64,000 nucleotides of DNA, taken from positions 21,865 to 85,864 of the forward strand of contig JACABB010000017.1 of assembly GCA_013376985.1 (NCBI GenBank), read 5' to 3'. The stretch is from Bacteroidales bacterium. Its GTDB lineage: Bacteria; Bacteroidota; Bacteroidia; Bacteroidales; Tenuifilaceae. The notes under the pieces are model-generated. The model was given only the letters and a program-made list of their open reading frames with translations, made no database searches and had not been told where the DNA came from. The position numbers were made by a program, and so were the translations under genes. Shown here one piece after another: positions 47,903-57,567 of this stretch (the first letter of the stretch is position 1; the number at the start of each line of letters is the position of its first letter).

Positions 47903-49843
47903 ATGGAATTATCTATTGTTATCGTAAACTACAATGTGAAGTACTTCCTCGAGCAGTGCTTAATATCAGTATATAAAGCTGGTAGGGATATTGATATGGA
48001 GGTATTTGTAGTTGATAACGCTTCGGCTGATGGTTCTTGCCAGATGGTTAAACAACGATTCCCCGATGTTAAATTGATAGAGAATTCAGAAAACTTAGGT
48101 TTTTCTGTTGCAAATAATCAAGCCATTCGTAAGATTTCTGGAAAGTTTGTTCTATTGTTGAACCCCGATACTGTTGTTGAGGAAGATACATTTTCGAAAT
48201 GTATCAACTTTATGAATTTACATCCTACGGCAGGGAGTTTGACTGTAAAAATGATTGATGGAAAAGGTCGTTATTTGCCCGAGTCAAAGAGAGGTCTGCC
48301 TTCACCTATGGTATCATTCTATAAGATATTTGGGCTAGCTAAACTTTTTCCTAGATCAAAAACATTTGCTCGGTATTACCTAGGACATCTCGATGAGAAT
48401 AAAACCCACAAAATTGAAATTCTACCTGGAGCCTTTATGTTTATTAGAAAAGAGGTTTTAGATAAAATTGGTCTTCTCGATGAGAGTTTCTTTATGTATG
48501 GTGAAGATATTGACCTCTCATACAGAATTCTTAAAGCAAACTACGATAATTACTATTACCCCGAAACTCGTATTATTCATTATAAAGGGGAGAGTACAAA
48601 GAAAGGAAGCATTAACTATGTGCTCCTTTTCTATAAAGCAATGATACTATTTGCTCAAAAGCACTTTACTCAAAAGAAGGCCCATTTGTATATGGGTGTG
48701 ATTTTTTTAGCTGTTTATTTAAGAGCTTTTCTATCAATACTTAAAAGAATAGCAAAGCGTATTTATCTTCCAATCGTTGATGCTTCTTTAATAGTTATTG
48801 GTTTCCTTTTTATTGTTCCTAGTTGGGAGAACTATCGATTTCATGCATCAAACTCCTACCCCGATAAACTTGTTATGGTTATGATTCCCACATACATAAT
48901 CATATGGTTACTATCAAACTGGTTAAACGGGGCATACGATAAGCCTCAGAAGTTGTTTGCTACAACAAAGGGAGTTCTTTGGGGTACAATTCTTATTCTT
49001 GCTATATACGCATTGCTTCCACTGAATTTTCGATTTTCTCGTGCAATTATCATTTTAGGATCTGTTTGGACAGTTTTGTCAACTCAAGGAGTTAGAGTTT
49101 TTATAGGTGTTTTTGATAAGAATCTTATTCCTTTCTTTCAGAAAAAGAAACGAAATGCAATTGTTGGCCTTCCTTCTGAGGCAAAGAGGGTAATTGAGAT
49201 TCTAAATAATTCCTATATTGATTATCAATACATTGGTTTGGTTTCGCCACAAAAGGAAATTACAGACCAAACCCAACTAGCAAATATTGACCAGATAGTC
49301 GAGTTTGTTCGTGTAAACGATGTAAACGAAGTTATCTTTTGCAGTAGCAATATTTCATCCCAAGAGATAATAAGAAATATGCTCATCCTTTCTAATTCTG
49401 GAGTTGACTATAAAATTGCTCCTCCCGAAAGCGTTTCCATTATAGGGAGTAATTCAATAAATGCATCGGGAGAGCTTTATACACCATTACTTAACGCGAT
49501 AAATAGTATTACTAGCAAAAGAAATAAAAGATTACTAGATCTTGGAGTTTCAATATTTATTCTAATTACTATTCCTATATGGTTTATAATCAGTAGAAAA
49601 CCAATCTTCTTACTCTCCAATGCAATTTCAGTTCTTTTTGGTAGAAAAACATGGATAGGCTACATCAAAACCAATAATCCCATGAGCGGATTACCTCAAA
49701 TAAAAGATGGCGTTTTTCAATTAAAGAAAAATTGTAAAGATGAATCACATCAAGATTCAGAAATTAATTTCGCTTATGCAAAAAACTACAGCATAGTTAC
49801 AGATCTTTCAATTCTATGGAAAAATATCCTTTCATCTACTTGA
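47903..49843 (+). CDS. GT2 glycosyltransferase fused to degenerate sugar-transferase-like membrane region
   Basis: 646 residues. The N-terminal GT2 domain (1-260) shows LSIVIVNYNVKYFL, VFVVDNASADGS, LLLNPDTVVEED and FFMYGEDIDLSYRI. Four membrane helices follow (about 265-380). A Rossmann-like domain (KRNAIVGLPSEAKRVIEIL, about 410-530) comes next, then a final helix and a tail resembling the end of polyprenyl-phosphate sugar transferases (KRLLDLGVSIFILITIPIW, GRKTWIGY, FAYAKNYSIVTDLSILWKNI). The sugar-transferase catalytic segment between these pieces is missing. So GT2 activity is likely, with a membrane anchor derived from a phosphoglycosyltransferase. Role: surface polysaccharide. Confidence 0.85.
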   Translation: MELSIVIVNYNVKYFLEQCLISVYKAGRDIDMEVFVVDNASADGSCQMVKQRFPDVKLIENSENLGFSVANNQAIRKISGKFVLLLNPDTVVEEDTFSKCINFMNLHPTAGSLTVKMIDGKGRYLPESKRGLPSPMVSFYKIFGLAKLFPRSKTFARYYLGHLDENKTHKIEILPGAFMFIRKEVLDKIGLLDESFFMYGEDIDLSYRILKANYDNYYYPETRIIHYKGESTKKGSINYVLLFYKAMILFAQKHFTQKKAHLYMGVIFLAVYLRAFLSILKRIAKRIYLPIVDASLIVIGFLFIVPSWENYRFHASNSYPDKLVMVMIPTYIIIWLLSNWLNGAYDKPQKLFATTKGVLWGTILILAIYALLPLNFRFSRAIIILGSVWTVLSTQGVRVFIGVFDKNLIPFFQKKKRNAIVGLPSEAKRVIEILNNSYIDYQYIGLVSPQKEITDQTQLANIDQIVEFVRVNDVNEVIFCSSNISSQEIIRNMLILSNSGVDYKIAPPESVSIIGSNSINASGELYTPLLNAINSITSKRNKRLLDLGVSIFILITIPIWFIISRKPIFLLSNAISVLFGRKTWIGYIKTNNPMSGLPQIKDGVFQLKKNCKDESHQDSEINFAYAKNYSIVTDLSILWKNILSST

Positions 49844-49904
49844 TTTTAGGTGAACTCGATATAAGCATAACATATTGATCCCAAGCATTGTGTTAGATTA
49901 TTGC

Positions 49905-50000
49905 TTTGTCATGCTGAACGAAGTGAAATCCGAAGAATTCGCTGAAAGCAACCATCTAGCCTTTAGGTAATTAGATCCTTCGCTTCACTCAGGATGACAC
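49905..50000. repeat. intergenic inverted-repeat element (Bacteroidota REP-like)
   Basis: GTCATGCTGAACGAAGTGAA near 49908 and TTCGCTTCACTCAGGATGAC ending near 49998 are imperfect complements (15 of 20 by eye), about 50 bases apart. I recall this element as widespread between genes of Bacteroidota. It lies in the 270-base spacer between the GT2 fusion and the E2 gene, in which I see nothing else. Confidence 0.6.
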
Positions 50001-50113
50001 CTTACATCGAGTTGACGTTAACTTATTCAAGTTAATTGAATAAAAAGGGTTATTACACCAACTTTTTTAATTCTTAGATGTTTATCAAGTGGATTAAAAA
50101 GAAATAATCATTT

Positions 50114-51397
50114 ATGAGCACTTTTGAAGTATTGCTACCTGCTATGGGCGAAGGTATTGTTGATGCAACAATTACCCGTTGGCTGGTATCTGAAGGACAA
50201 AATATTGAAATTGATCAATCTTTAGCTGAAATAGCAACAGATAAAGTTGATTCGGAAATACCATCACCTGTAAAGGGCGTAGTAAAGCAGTTACTGTTTA
50301 AGGTAGGTGAAGTTCCTCGGGTTGGTCAACCTATTGTTATTATAGAGATCGAAGGTGTTGGAGAACTTAAGCAACCAGCTAAAAAGGAACAGAAGAAAAT
50401 TGTTAATGATAATTATGTAAAACCAGCTGAGGAGACTATTATTGCTGTTGAGCAAAATTCATATAAACCATTCATATCACCACTGGTTCGGAAAATAGCC
50501 TTGGATGAGGGTCTTCAACCCGATGATTTAAAAAATATAAAGGGTACAGGACTTAATAGTAGAATCACAAAGGACGATATACTTGGCTATTTGTCTTCGA
50601 AAGAAAAAGAGTTTCAAAAAATAGTACATACACCGCAGCAGCAAGAAAGCCCATCAACTATAGTTCATGAGCAATCCGATGGAGTAATGTATGAGGTTAT
50701 AAAAATGGATCGTATGCGTAGGTTAATTGCTGAGCATATGGTGATGTCGAAGCAAACATCGGCGCATGTAACTTCTTTTATTGAGGTAGATGTTACAAAC
50801 CTAGTAACACTGCGCGAGAAAATTAAAGAGTCGTATTTCAAGAAGGAAGGTGAGAAGTTGACATTAACCCCATTCTTTATTGAGGCGGCAGTATTTGGAA
50901 TTAAGCAACATTTACATATCAACTCCTCTGTTGATGGTGAAAACTTAATAGTAAAGAAGAATATCAACATTGGAATTGCTACAACGCTTCCTAATGGCAA
51001 TCTTATTGTTCCAGTAATTAAAAATGCAGATCGATTAAGTTTGACAGGCTTATCCAAATCGCTAAACGACTTGGCAAAACGTGCTAGAGAGAATCAACTT
51101 AAACCTGATGAGATACAGGGAGGAACTTTCACTATTACAAATCTTGGAATGTTCGATACCTTAACAGGTACACCAATAATCAATCAACCCCAGGTTGCAA
51201 TTCTAGCAATTGGAGCCGTAAACAAACGTCCTGTTGTAATTGAGAGCCCCACTGGTGATTCTATAGGAATTCGTCATATGGTAATGCTTTCATTATCTTA
51301 TGATCATCGAGTTGTTGATGGCGCATTAGCCGGTTCTTATCTTAAAACTGTTAGGGATTATATTCAAAGAATAGATCTGTCAAAGGCAATATTTTAG
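50114..51397 (+). CDS. 2-oxo acid dehydrogenase complex E2 (dihydrolipoamide acyltransferase)
   Basis: 427 residues: lipoyl domain (1-80, lipoyl-lysine K44 in EIATDKVDSE), a linker, the peripheral subunit-binding domain (about 118-152; FISPLVRKIALDEGLQPDDLKNIKGTGLNSRITKDDIL), and the catalytic acyltransferase domain with H398 and D402 in SYDHRVVDG. The lipoyl sequence and single lipoyl domain suit a branched-chain or succinyl-type E2, but the substrate cannot be fixed. No E1 or E3 gene is adjacent, so partners lie outside this window. Confidence 0.93.
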   Translation: MSTFEVLLPAMGEGIVDATITRWLVSEGQNIEIDQSLAEIATDKVDSEIPSPVKGVVKQLLFKVGEVPRVGQPIVIIEIEGVGELKQPAKKEQKKIVNDNYVKPAEETIIAVEQNSYKPFISPLVRKIALDEGLQPDDLKNIKGTGLNSRITKDDILGYLSSKEKEFQKIVHTPQQQESPSTIVHEQSDGVMYEVIKMDRMRRLIAEHMVMSKQTSAHVTSFIEVDVTNLVTLREKIKESYFKKEGEKLTLTPFFIEAAVFGIKQHLHINSSVDGENLIVKKNINIGIATTLPNGNLIVPVIKNADRLSLTGLSKSLNDLAKRARENQLKPDEIQGGTFTITNLGMFDTLTGTPIINQPQVAILAIGAVNKRPVVIESPTGDSIGIRHMVMLSLSYDHRVVDGALAGSYLKTVRDYIQRIDLSKAIF

Positions 51398-51586
51398 TCC
51401 CCAATTTCAATTAGTTCAAATGCATTTTTTAAACTTCTGTTTATTGGTAGAATCTTTTTTCGGTTTAAATTTTTCAAACACAGTATATTTCACTATTTTG
51501 GCATGAAAATCTGATTATAGGGATTTTTTAGAACTTTGTGTGTGAATTTTTTATATTCTCACTAGGGTATTGAAAATCTCAACTAA

Positions 51587-52864
51587 ATGAGGAGACTTAG
51601 TCTATCTATTTTATTTTTTATCACTTTAAGTATCAATTTGTTTGGACAAAAAGACTCTTACTTTAAAAGAGTTTTTGTTGATGCTGAATACTATTTGCTT
51701 TACGAGGAATATCGTGATGCTTTGCCTTTATACCTTGAAATCCAACGATCGTACCCAGAAAATGCCAATATTCAGTATCGTATAGGTCAGTGCTACTTAA
51801 ATATTCCTACTGAAAAAAATAAGTCAATCCCATACCTTCAAAAAGCAATAACTAAAATTAACGATAAATATCGCGAAGGCTACTTTACTGAGACCAAAGC
51901 ACCAAAAGAAGCCTTCCTCCTTTATGGAAGAGCTCTCAGAATTGTAGGTGATTTTGATAAAGCACTACAAGCCTTCATAGAATATAAGAACGCTATTAAC
52001 TCGAATGATATGAAAGACTTCCTTGTTGTTGATAAGGAGATTGAATCAATTGAAGTAGCTAAAAGCATGATTGCAAACCCTAAAAAAGTAACATTCAAAT
52101 CTTTAGGAAGGATAATAAATTCAAATTTTTCAGAAATCAACCCAGTGTCGAATTCAAATGGAAGCATTTTGATCTACACATCGTTGCAAAGGTTTTATAA
52201 TGCAATTCTTTATAGTGAGTATAAGGATAGTGCATGGTCCGTTCCAACAAATCTAAATCCTCAAATTTTTGCTGATGGGCCAATAAGCACAGTTGGAATG
52301 TCTGGGGATGGTGGCTCTCTTGTTCTTTCTCGAAATGATAATGATGATTTTAATCTCTACATTAGTAAATTTGATCAATCCAAGAAAGTTTGGTCACAAC
52401 AGGAAAAACTTCCTAAAGAAATTAATGGTAGAAGTTGGGAAACATACGGTTCACTTTCAATGACTGGAGATACTTTGTACTTCAGTAGCAATAGAGAAGG
52501 TGGATTTGGTGGATTTGATTTATATATATCCGTAAAGATGCTGGGTGATTTATGGTCAAATCCTGTTAATTTAGGTTCAGAAATTAATACTCCTATGGAT
52601 GAATCGGCTCCTTTCATTGCCGATGGGGGTAAAAAATTATTTTTTTGCTCCAAGGGTCATAACACTATGGGAGGTTATGATATTTTTGTTTCAAAAAGAA
52701 TAGATGGTATATGGAAGTCTCCCGAAAATTTGGGATATCCCTTAAATACCACCGATGATGATCTTTTCTTTTTCCCCATCGGGGATGGTTTAAAGGGATT
52801 TATTTCAAGAACTACTACAGATAATCAAAGTGAAGATATATACCTGGTAACCATTGATTTATAA
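51587..52864 (+). CDS. TPR-PD40 exported protein (first paralogue)
   Basis: 425 residues, signal peptide (ends NLFGQ). N-terminal tetratricopeptide-like helices (about 30-160; YLLYEEYRDALPLYLEIQRSYPENANIQYRIGQCYLNIP) are followed by a PD40/WD40-like beta-propeller with repeated LYFSSNREGGFGGFDLYIS and KLFFCSKGHNTMGGYDIFVS blades. The TPR-propeller start matches T9SS PorE and OmpA-family envelope proteins, but the OmpA-like peptidoglycan-binding domain that normally follows is absent. Function unknown. It is paralogous to the next gene. Confidence 0.85.
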   Translation: MRRLSLSILFFITLSINLFGQKDSYFKRVFVDAEYYLLYEEYRDALPLYLEIQRSYPENANIQYRIGQCYLNIPTEKNKSIPYLQKAITKINDKYREGYFTETKAPKEAFLLYGRALRIVGDFDKALQAFIEYKNAINSNDMKDFLVVDKEIESIEVAKSMIANPKKVTFKSLGRIINSNFSEINPVSNSNGSILIYTSLQRFYNAILYSEYKDSAWSVPTNLNPQIFADGPISTVGMSGDGGSLVLSRNDNDDFNLYISKFDQSKKVWSQQEKLPKEINGRSWETYGSLSMTGDTLYFSSNREGGFGGFDLYISVKMLGDLWSNPVNLGSEINTPMDESAPFIADGGKKLFFCSKGHNTMGGYDIFVSKRIDGIWKSPENLGYPLNTTDDDLFFFPIGDGLKGFISRTTTDNQSEDIYLVTIDL

Positions 52865-53010
52865 ATATTGATTAAGGCTGTTAAAATTAAACGGAACAAT
52901 TATTATTTTAAAATAATCAATAATTAAAGCCATTCTGTACAAATATTTATGATTTGTATACAGAAATTTAATATTTTTGATAAAATTGAAAAACTGAAGT
53001 TCGGATCGAA

Positions 53011-55377
53011 ATGAAATTTTTAAAGTTACTTAGTAGTTTTCTGATAATAATTATATCGCTTTCCTTGTATGGTCAGACAAAGAAGGAGGTGGAAGAGTTA
53101 TACAAAGATGCTAACTCTTATTACTATTTCGAAGACTATGAAGAGGCATTGGCACTTTACTTACAGGTATACAATAGTTATCCCAATAATTTCAATATTT
53201 GCTTTAGAATAGGAGTTTGCTACCTTAATATTCCTGGCTATAAACAGCAATCTATTCCTTACCTAGAAAAAGCAGCATTAAATACTAAAAAGCATTACAA
53301 CGAACAATCAATTTTAGAAACCAAAGCACCATACGATGCGGTATTCTATTTGGGAAATGCTTATTTTATAACAAACCAGTTAGGTAAAGCACAGAAAGAG
53401 TATTCAATTTTTAAAGAGTTGATAAAAGATGATAAGAGCTGGAATTTGGCTTATTATAATCATCAAGTATCAACTTTAAAAAATTCAGAAAAAATACAAT
53501 CATACCCCGTTAATTTTCTTCGTTATGATTTAGGAGATCAAATTAATAACAGGTTTGCAAATTATAACCCAATAATTTCTGGCGACGAGAATACATTAGC
53601 ATATACAACTAAGCAAAAATTTTATCAGGCAATTTATGTTACTCGAAAAAAAGGCGATGCTTGGGGTACTCCAATAAATATCACGTTAGACCTACAGGTA
53701 GATGGCAATTGCTCTACATTATCGCTTTCTAATGATGGAAATGAGCTTTACCTATTTAAAGATGACAATCACGATGGTAATATATATGTTACTCATTTTG
53801 TTGGCGGTAAGTGGTCTCCTATGAAAAAATTGAATGAGAATATTAATACAAAGTATTACGAAACGCATGCAAGTATTTCATCGGATGGTAAGAAACTCTA
53901 CTTCACTAGTAATAGAAAAGGGGGATTTGGAGATCAAGACATTTACGTATCGGAACGTGAAAACGGCGATAATTGGGGTATAGCAAAAAATTTAGGATCT
54001 ACAATTAACACCTCAATGAATGAGAACACCCCTTTTATTACTTCTGATGGTGGCACCCTGTTTTTTAGTTCTGAGAGTCATAATAATATGGGGGGATATG
54101 ATATTTTTTATTCACAAATGAAATCCGATGGAACTTGGAGCGAGCCAATAAATCTTGGATATCCTATCAATACTACCGATGATGATTTATTCTATGCACC
54201 AATTGGAAACGGATCACGTGGACTGATATCTCTTTTTGAAAAAGAGGGCTATGGCGAACAAGATATTTATCAACTTGATATTTTTATTCCAAGGTATCAA
54301 AAGGCAATTCTCACATCAAAAGATCTTTTAAAAACGACTCCCGAAGATAGAATTAATTCAATTGTTGTTGATACAATAAACAAAACAGGGTTAGCCTTAA
54401 TTAATGCTGAAAAATCTGAGATTCCAATTCTTATTGATCCTAAAAAGAATTTTAAACTTTTCTTTAATGGCAAAGAGTATGAGCTAAGAGATCAGACTGA
54501 AAGAGCAAAAACAATTGTTGCGCAACTTCAACAGAATGTGAAAGAAGAGAAAATCGTTACGCCAACCTTAACAAATAGTTTAGTTACTGATGGTAATATT
54601 ACCGAGGCTAAAGATTTTTCTACTGTTCAAAAGAGGGTTGATCAACTAAAAGGAACATCTGATTCCACACGGACCATTAAAACTCAACAAAAAAATGAAA
54701 TAAGCAACAATTCAAAAACGAATAGCGCAACATCTGATAAGGTTACTCTTGGAGAGACTAATTATTTGCCTGAAATATTAACCCTTTTATCCACCAACCA
54801 TTCGCAGGATAAGATGGTCAATGCATTACAAAAAGATTGGCATTTTCCATCATCATTGCTAAAGCTAAGGATTAACCAACTAACTCAAATCATTGACTCT
54901 ACTGGTAACACCGATGAACTATTAAGAACCTTTACTAGATTTATCGATTTACTTAGTTCTTCAGAATTCGTTACGTTGAAGAATCAGTCAAGAACGATAT
55001 CTGGGGATAATCAGAATCAAGCGTTTATCTATTTATTGAATCAACTGATCGATAAGGCCTCACCAGGACTTGCTGGATTCTTAGAACAGGTGCATCAAAA
55101 ATATCCTAACGTTAACTCCTTTGAAAAATTATGGAAGTTAATGAAGAAAGAGGATGCGGAGCGGTTTAAAAAATACGAACCTGAAATTGTAAAACTTTTA
55201 GCCGAAGTTAGCATTGAAACCTATATTGGATTGCCTGATGATCAGAAGTTTAAATTGTATGAAAAAATTACTATAACAGCAGAGTCTCATTCCAACTGGT
55301 GGTTCTTAGCAATAATTCTTGGTTATGTCTTTATTGGAATTGCTGGATACATATATATGAAAAAGAGAAATGAATAA
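53011..55377 (+). CDS. TPR-PD40 exported protein with extended C-terminus and membrane helix (second paralogue)
   Basis: 788 residues, signal peptide (ends LYGQ). Residues 20-420 repeat the layout of the upstream gene (TPR helices, propeller blades LYFTSNRKGGFGDQDIYVS, TLFFSSESHNNMGGYDIFYS, then DDLFYAPIGNGSRGLISL). An unrelated 350-residue region follows, with a charged low-complexity linker (about 500-580) and helices. A C-terminal transmembrane helix (WWFLAIILGYVFIGIAGYIYMKKR) is last. That anchor is unusual for this type, which normally ends in an OmpA domain. It would place the propeller outside the inner membrane. Role unknown. Confidence 0.85.
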   Translation: MKFLKLLSSFLIIIISLSLYGQTKKEVEELYKDANSYYYFEDYEEALALYLQVYNSYPNNFNICFRIGVCYLNIPGYKQQSIPYLEKAALNTKKHYNEQSILETKAPYDAVFYLGNAYFITNQLGKAQKEYSIFKELIKDDKSWNLAYYNHQVSTLKNSEKIQSYPVNFLRYDLGDQINNRFANYNPIISGDENTLAYTTKQKFYQAIYVTRKKGDAWGTPINITLDLQVDGNCSTLSLSNDGNELYLFKDDNHDGNIYVTHFVGGKWSPMKKLNENINTKYYETHASISSDGKKLYFTSNRKGGFGDQDIYVSERENGDNWGIAKNLGSTINTSMNENTPFITSDGGTLFFSSESHNNMGGYDIFYSQMKSDGTWSEPINLGYPINTTDDDLFYAPIGNGSRGLISLFEKEGYGEQDIYQLDIFIPRYQKAILTSKDLLKTTPEDRINSIVVDTINKTGLALINAEKSEIPILIDPKKNFKLFFNGKEYELRDQTERAKTIVAQLQQNVKEEKIVTPTLTNSLVTDGNITEAKDFSTVQKRVDQLKGTSDSTRTIKTQQKNEISNNSKTNSATSDKVTLGETNYLPEILTLLSTNHSQDKMVNALQKDWHFPSSLLKLRINQLTQIIDSTGNTDELLRTFTRFIDLLSSSEFVTLKNQSRTISGDNQNQAFIYLLNQLIDKASPGLAGFLEQVHQKYPNVNSFEKLWKLMKKEDAERFKKYEPEIVKLLAEVSIETYIGLPDDQKFKLYEKITITAESHSNWWFLAIILGYVFIGIAGYIYMKKRNE

Positions 55378-55429
55378 ACCTTTTTAAATCTCTGTGTTAG
55401 TTAGGGCTACTCCTAACACTATTTAAAAT

Positions 55430-55996
55430 ATGATTGATTCAACCCTAGAGAATAGTATTGTAAAGTTGAGAGCCCCAGAACTCCCAGACATTGATCTTTT
55501 ATATACTTGGGAAAATAACATGGAGATATGGAAGGTCAGTAACACGATAACTCCCTTTTCTAGATTTGTTTTAAAAAAGTATATTGAAACAGCACACCTC
55601 GACATTTGGGAAACTAAGCAGCTTCGGTTAATTATCGAAGCAAAGAATCAAAGTTCTCTTATGCTTGCTTCTGTGGGCTTAATTGATTTATTCGATTTTG
55701 ATCCATTTCATCTTAGGGCTGGAATAGGTATTCTCATTGCAAATAGTGAATACAGGCAAAAAGGGTATGCCACTGAGGCGCTAAAACTAATGGTTAAATA
55801 TACATTTGAGACACTTCAACTACACCAACTTTACTGTAATATATCTTCTGATAACACTATTAGTTTTCAATTATTTCAAAATACTGGATTTGAGGTTATT
55901 GGAATTAAAAAAGATTGGTTAAAAACAAAGAATGGTTGGCAGGATGAGATTATGCTTCAAATTGTAAATCCAAACACTAAACTAGTTAAAAACTAA
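55430..55996 (+). CDS. GNAT family N-acetyltransferase
   Basis: 188 residues with the RimJ/RimL-like acetyltransferase layout: KLRAPELPDIDLLYTWENNMEIWKVSN at the front. The acetyl-CoA loop region is IGILIANSEYRQKGYATEALKLMVKYTFETLQLHQLYCNISSDN, and the end is FQNTGFEVIGIKKDWLKTKNGWQDEI. Substrate unknown (ribosomal protein, antibiotic or small amine). ATG start; a terminator follows. Confidence 0.9.
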   Translation: MIDSTLENSIVKLRAPELPDIDLLYTWENNMEIWKVSNTITPFSRFVLKKYIETAHLDIWETKQLRLIIEAKNQSSLMLASVGLIDLFDFDPFHLRAGIGILIANSEYRQKGYATEALKLMVKYTFETLQLHQLYCNISSDNTISFQLFQNTGFEVIGIKKDWLKTKNGWQDEIMLQIVNPNTKLVKN

Positions 55997-56010
55997 TATA
56001 GCTTAGCATA

Positions 56011-56044
56011 AAAGAGGGGATATCAACTAATGGCAGCCCTCTTT
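56011..56044 (+). terminator. terminator after the GNAT gene
   Basis: AAAGAGGG (56011-56018) pairs with CCCTCTTT (56037-56044), with an 18-base loop. It may serve the rightward GNAT and the leftward TPR genes. Confidence 0.55.
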
Positions 56045-56069
56045 GTATGATTGTTAAGATTTTAGTAAA

Positions 56070-56804
56070 TTACTTTGATGTACACTCAGATACAATCATT
56101 TTACAGGCATTTACATTCCCTAAACTACATGCTTTATGGAAATCAAAACATGACTTGGCTTTATCCAAAGATTTGAGATAAGCCATACCCCTATTATAGT
56201 AACTATATGCACTATTAGGATCTAAATCAATTGCATTATTATAATCGTTTATTGCATCGGTATAAGAACCAAGTTTATAGTTTGCATAGCCCCTATAGCT
56301 ATAAATATTTGAGTTACGTGGTGATAGTTCCAATGCTTTGTTATAATTTTCTATCGCAAGTTTAAAATCTTCCTGCTTAAGATTTGTTGCACCAAGATTT
56401 AAATAAATCTGAACCTTAAGATCATTTGATGAATTCAATGAAAGGGCTGCGGTAAAATCTTCAACAGCTTTCTCAAACTGACCTTTCTTATTATTAAGAA
56501 TTCCCCTTCGAAAAAGAAATTCTGCGTTTTGAGGGTAAGTTTTTATTGCATTGTCGATATGTTTTTGAGCTTCTTTAAGATCATCGCTTAGTAAACATGC
56601 TTTAATAATTCCTCCTAAAGCAGCAGTATCTGCAGGTTGAGCCTTAAGCGCATTGCCAAAATCACTAATTGCCCCTTTGAAGTTTCGGCTTTTTAAATTC
56701 TGATTGCCCGAATCAATTAACCCTTGAAAATTAGATTGAGCCATTACTCCCTGAGTAAATATCAAGGCTATAATAAGGTTGATAATAATCTTTTTCATCT
56801 TCAT
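56070..56804 (-). CDS. exported tetratricopeptide repeat protein
   Basis: 244 residues, signal peptide (ends VMAQ) and about six TPR units from residue 25 to 220; the clearest are DLKEAQKHIDNAIKTYPQNAEFLFRRG, AIENYNKALELSPRNSNIYSYRGYAN and AINDYNNAIDLDPNSAYSYYNRGMAY. Three cysteines near the end (CFDFHKACSLGNVNACKM) resemble a terminal Sel1-like segment. A periplasmic protein-interaction role is expected; no specific partner can be named. It lies 21 bases after recR on the same strand. Confidence 0.85.
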   Translation of the reverse strand: MKMKKIIINLIIALIFTQGVMAQSNFQGLIDSGNQNLKSRNFKGAISDFGNALKAQPADTAALGGIIKACLLSDDLKEAQKHIDNAIKTYPQNAEFLFRRGILNNKKGQFEKAVEDFTAALSLNSSNDLKVQIYLNLGATNLKQEDFKLAIENYNKALELSPRNSNIYSYRGYANYKLGSYTDAINDYNNAIDLDPNSAYSYYNRGMAYLKSLDKAKSCFDFHKACSLGNVNACKMIVSECTSK

Positions 56805-56825
56805 AAATGCAATTATAAATTTTTG

Positions 56826-57452
56826 CTAATCAGCTAATGTCGCTTCAAATTTCACCCGATTGATTATTGCACGTCCAAGTGTAATTTCATCGGTAAACTC
56901 CAATTCATCCCCAAATGCTACACCTCTGGCAATGGCAGATATTGTAACCGAATATTGTTTTAACTTCTTGTAAATAAAGAAATTAGTTGTATCACCTTCC
57001 ATCGTAGCGCTAAGCGCCATTATTATTTCCTTTACGTTGCCTTCGGTAATTTTGTTCATCAATTGGTCAATTTTAAGATCGGCTGGGCCTATTCCATCCA
57101 TTGGGCTAATGACTCCACCTAGTACAAAATATAGACCATTATATTGATGTGTATTCTCTATAGACATTACATCTTTAATGTTTTCAACCACACAAAGGGT
57201 TGAATAGTCGCGTCGTGGGTTCGAACATATTGAACAAACATCAGTATCGGAAATATTATTGCACATCTTACAATGCTTAACCTCATGCCGAAGCTGTGTG
57301 ATGGTTTGTGAAAACCTATCAACATCATCAGTATTTTGTCTTAACAAATGAAGAACAAGCCTAAGTGCGGTTTTCCTTCCTATACCCGGAAGCTTCGCAA
57401 ACTCTTCAACTGCATTCTCTAGTAGCTTCGATGGGTAGTTTTGAACGTACAT
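56826..57452 (-). CDS. recR: recombination protein RecR
   Basis: 208 residues, a usual RecR length. Helix-hairpin-helix [17 protein letters not shown] (19-35), C4 zinc finger [18 protein letters not shown] (57-74), and a TOPRIM domain starting [15 protein letters not shown]. Works with RecF and RecO in loading RecA at gaps. ATG start. The TPR gene downstream is probably co-transcribed. Confidence 0.96.
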   Translation of the reverse strand: MYVQNYPSKLLENAVEEFAKLPGIGRKTALRLVLHLLRQNTDDVDRFSQTITQLRHEVKHCKMCNNISDTDVCSICSNPRRDYSTLCVVENIKDVMSIENTHQYNGLYFVLGGVISPMDGIGPADLKIDQLMNKITEGNVKEIIMALSATMEGDTTNFFIYKKLKQYSVTISAIARGVAFGDELEFTDEITLGRAIINRVKFEATLAD

Positions 57453-57567
57453 ATTTGAAAAATCCTTTTCACAAATCTACAAAATATCATTTAAAGGCTT
57501 TTGTTATGTTGATTATTTTTAGTTCTACCTTATTTTTTCTACAATTGTACTACAAACTAATCGCAAA

